Positions 63,158-64,000 of a stretch of DNA of 64,000 nt are shown one piece after another. Within the stretch, counting starts at the first letter, position 1, and every line of letters begins with the position of its first letter. A model generated the notes under the pieces. The model searched no databases. It was given only the letters and a program-made list of their open reading frames with translations, and had not been told where the DNA came from. Where the stretch lies: contig JAFKEE010000033.1 of the NCBI GenBank assembly GCA_017307505.1, positions 1 through 64,000 of the forward strand. Reading direction: 5' to 3'. A program made the position numbers and the translations under genes. The DNA comes from Acidobacteriota bacterium. GTDB lineage: Bacteria > Acidobacteriota > Terriglobia > Bryobacterales > Bryobacteraceae.

Positions 63158-63895
63158 CTAGTCGCGGAGAACAAGCGTTTTGCCACTCGCGTCCGTCAAC
63201 TGCAGCGCTACCAGTTCGTCAGTGCAGGTGGAGAGCACGTATTTGACTGTGATGGTGGCTCCTACGTTGAGCTCAAAATCGCTGGCGAGGATCAGCCGTT
63301 CCGAGCCCAGCTTCACGCTGAGCAGCGAGGCATCGGCCAGCCGCAGGACAAGCGTCGGCTGCTGGATCCCCAGGCCCACATTGACGCGGTCGATGACGCC
63401 CGTAGCGGTTTTCGCGGTGGCGAGATCGATGCAGGCTCCGCAACTGGCCGGGCCCTGAGGCTGGACCCCATGGCCGCCCGGATTAATCCAGACCGGCACG
63501 CCGAGAGAGTCTCGCAAGGTGAGGCTGGTCGCGCCTTTGGTGATCCGGACTGCGTATAAGTAGGAGTCGGCGGTATTGTTCGACGGCGCGGCAAGGACGG
63601 AAACCGAGTCGCCAGCCGCCAGTTCGAAATCATTCTCCAGCAGGAACCAGATAGGTGCCAGCTTGATTTGGGTCTGATTGACGACGATGGAGGGATACTG
63701 CACGCCGTAGCCAATCTGGACACTGGTGATGGGGCCTGCAATGGTCTTCTGGGCCGTCATATTGAGCCCGGTGTGGGCCGGCTGGGTGCCGCCGTTTCCA
63801 CTAGCGGGAGCGGCCGGTCCGTTGTGGCCCTGGGCGAGGACAGCTGCCGCGGCCAGCACGGACGAGGACAGCAGGGAAAAGAATCTGCGATTCAT
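63158..63895 (-). CDS. Secreted protein with two copies of a beta domain
   Basis: 245 residues from the ATG at 63895 with GAGAT upstream, opening MNRRFFSLLSSSVLAAAAVLA (twin-Arg or Sec signal). After a Gly/Pro/Ala linker there are two homologous ~75-residue units: AGPITSVQIGYGVQYPSIVV ... ATSLTLRD and TGVIDRVNVGLGIQQPTLVL ... GKTLVLRD, joined by a segment with a CGAC motif. Each unit contains a DFEL.AGD.V.V-like strand pair. No enzyme motif. The Cys pair in SCGACIDL might bind metal or haem. Confidence 0.62.
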   Translation of the reverse strand: MNRRFFSLLSSSVLAAAAVLAQGHNGPAAPASGNGGTQPAHTGLNMTAQKTIAGPITSVQIGYGVQYPSIVVNQTQIKLAPIWFLLENDFELAAGDSVSVLAAPSNNTADSYLYAVRITKGATSLTLRDSLGVPVWINPGGHGVQPQGPASCGACIDLATAKTATGVIDRVNVGLGIQQPTLVLRLADASLLSVKLGSERLILASDFELNVGATITVKYVLSTCTDELVALQLTDASGKTLVLRD

Positions 63896-64000
63896 GGTGG
63901 ATCTCCATTCGTGAGGAATTCTGCGAACGCATATGGTGGTGCAACTCGCACTCCAATCGGTAAGCGATTGAAAATGCATTGACTTCGCTCACCGCCAGGA

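Noticed and set aside
1-64000. CRISPR array, rRNA or tRNA genes
   Set aside because: No regularly spaced direct repeats and no recognisable rRNA or tRNA sequence were seen by eye; a covariance-model search could still find a tRNA.

Overview
The window is a high-GC bacterial chromosome segment that most resembles a soil Acidobacteriota of the Solibacter/Bryobacter type. This is inferred from gene content: an Oar-type TonB-dependent receptor with an N-terminal carboxypeptidase-like domain, a DUF1080 secreted protein, a DUF1593 hydrolase, tannase and type-B esterases, and a small MATAAQ... protein family I associate with this phylum. No rRNA, tRNA or CRISPR was recognised.

Layout. (1) 1-2611: the 3' part of a topoisomerase III-RecQ fusion gene. 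(2) 2612-7896: an AT-richer island. It holds a five-gene minus-strand operon with overlapping or nearly abutting genes (HTH regulator, DNA methyltransferase, dual-GHKL histidine kinase, single-domain response regulator, PIN nuclease) and a truncated transposase on its right side. This is the strongest candidate for an undescribed system, plausibly anti-phage or element maintenance. (3) 8313-19784: minus-strand accessory genes for cell-wall and envelope proteins (NlpC/P60-like and CHAP-like hydrolases, lipoproteins, coiled-coil proteins, a beta-helix protein, a PA-IL-like protein) with several unknowns. (4) 19907-26728: the transglutaminase / ATP-grasp-alpha-E / transglutaminase-DUF2126 triad. 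(5) 26841-29475: a two-subunit molybdenum hydroxylase. (6) 30499-36490: an ergothioneine locus with ABC importer genes (EgtV/EgtU-like), a flavin disulfide reductase, EgtB and EgtD in one plus-strand run.

(7) 36538-44488: mixed metabolic genes (SMP-30-like, EamA exporter, DUF418-ICMT fusion, DUF1593, old yellow enzyme, type-B esterase). (8) 44776-59062: plant-polymer and secondary-metabolism genes (TonB receptor, DUF1080, tannase, orphan A-T-TE synthetase, second type-B esterase, epimerase, GH51 arabinofuranosidase). A LacI-type operator-like palindrome lies between the receptor and DUF1080. (9) 59175-63895: membrane polyferredoxin with a Gly-rich secreted peptide, an ECF sigma factor translationally coupled to a five-heme cytochrome, and a secreted protein with an internal duplication.

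Start codons were moved from the longest open frame wherever a ribosome-binding site, signal peptide or domain edge argued for it; GTG or TTG starts are used for several genes. Many long open frames antisense to real genes are artefacts of high GC and were left out.
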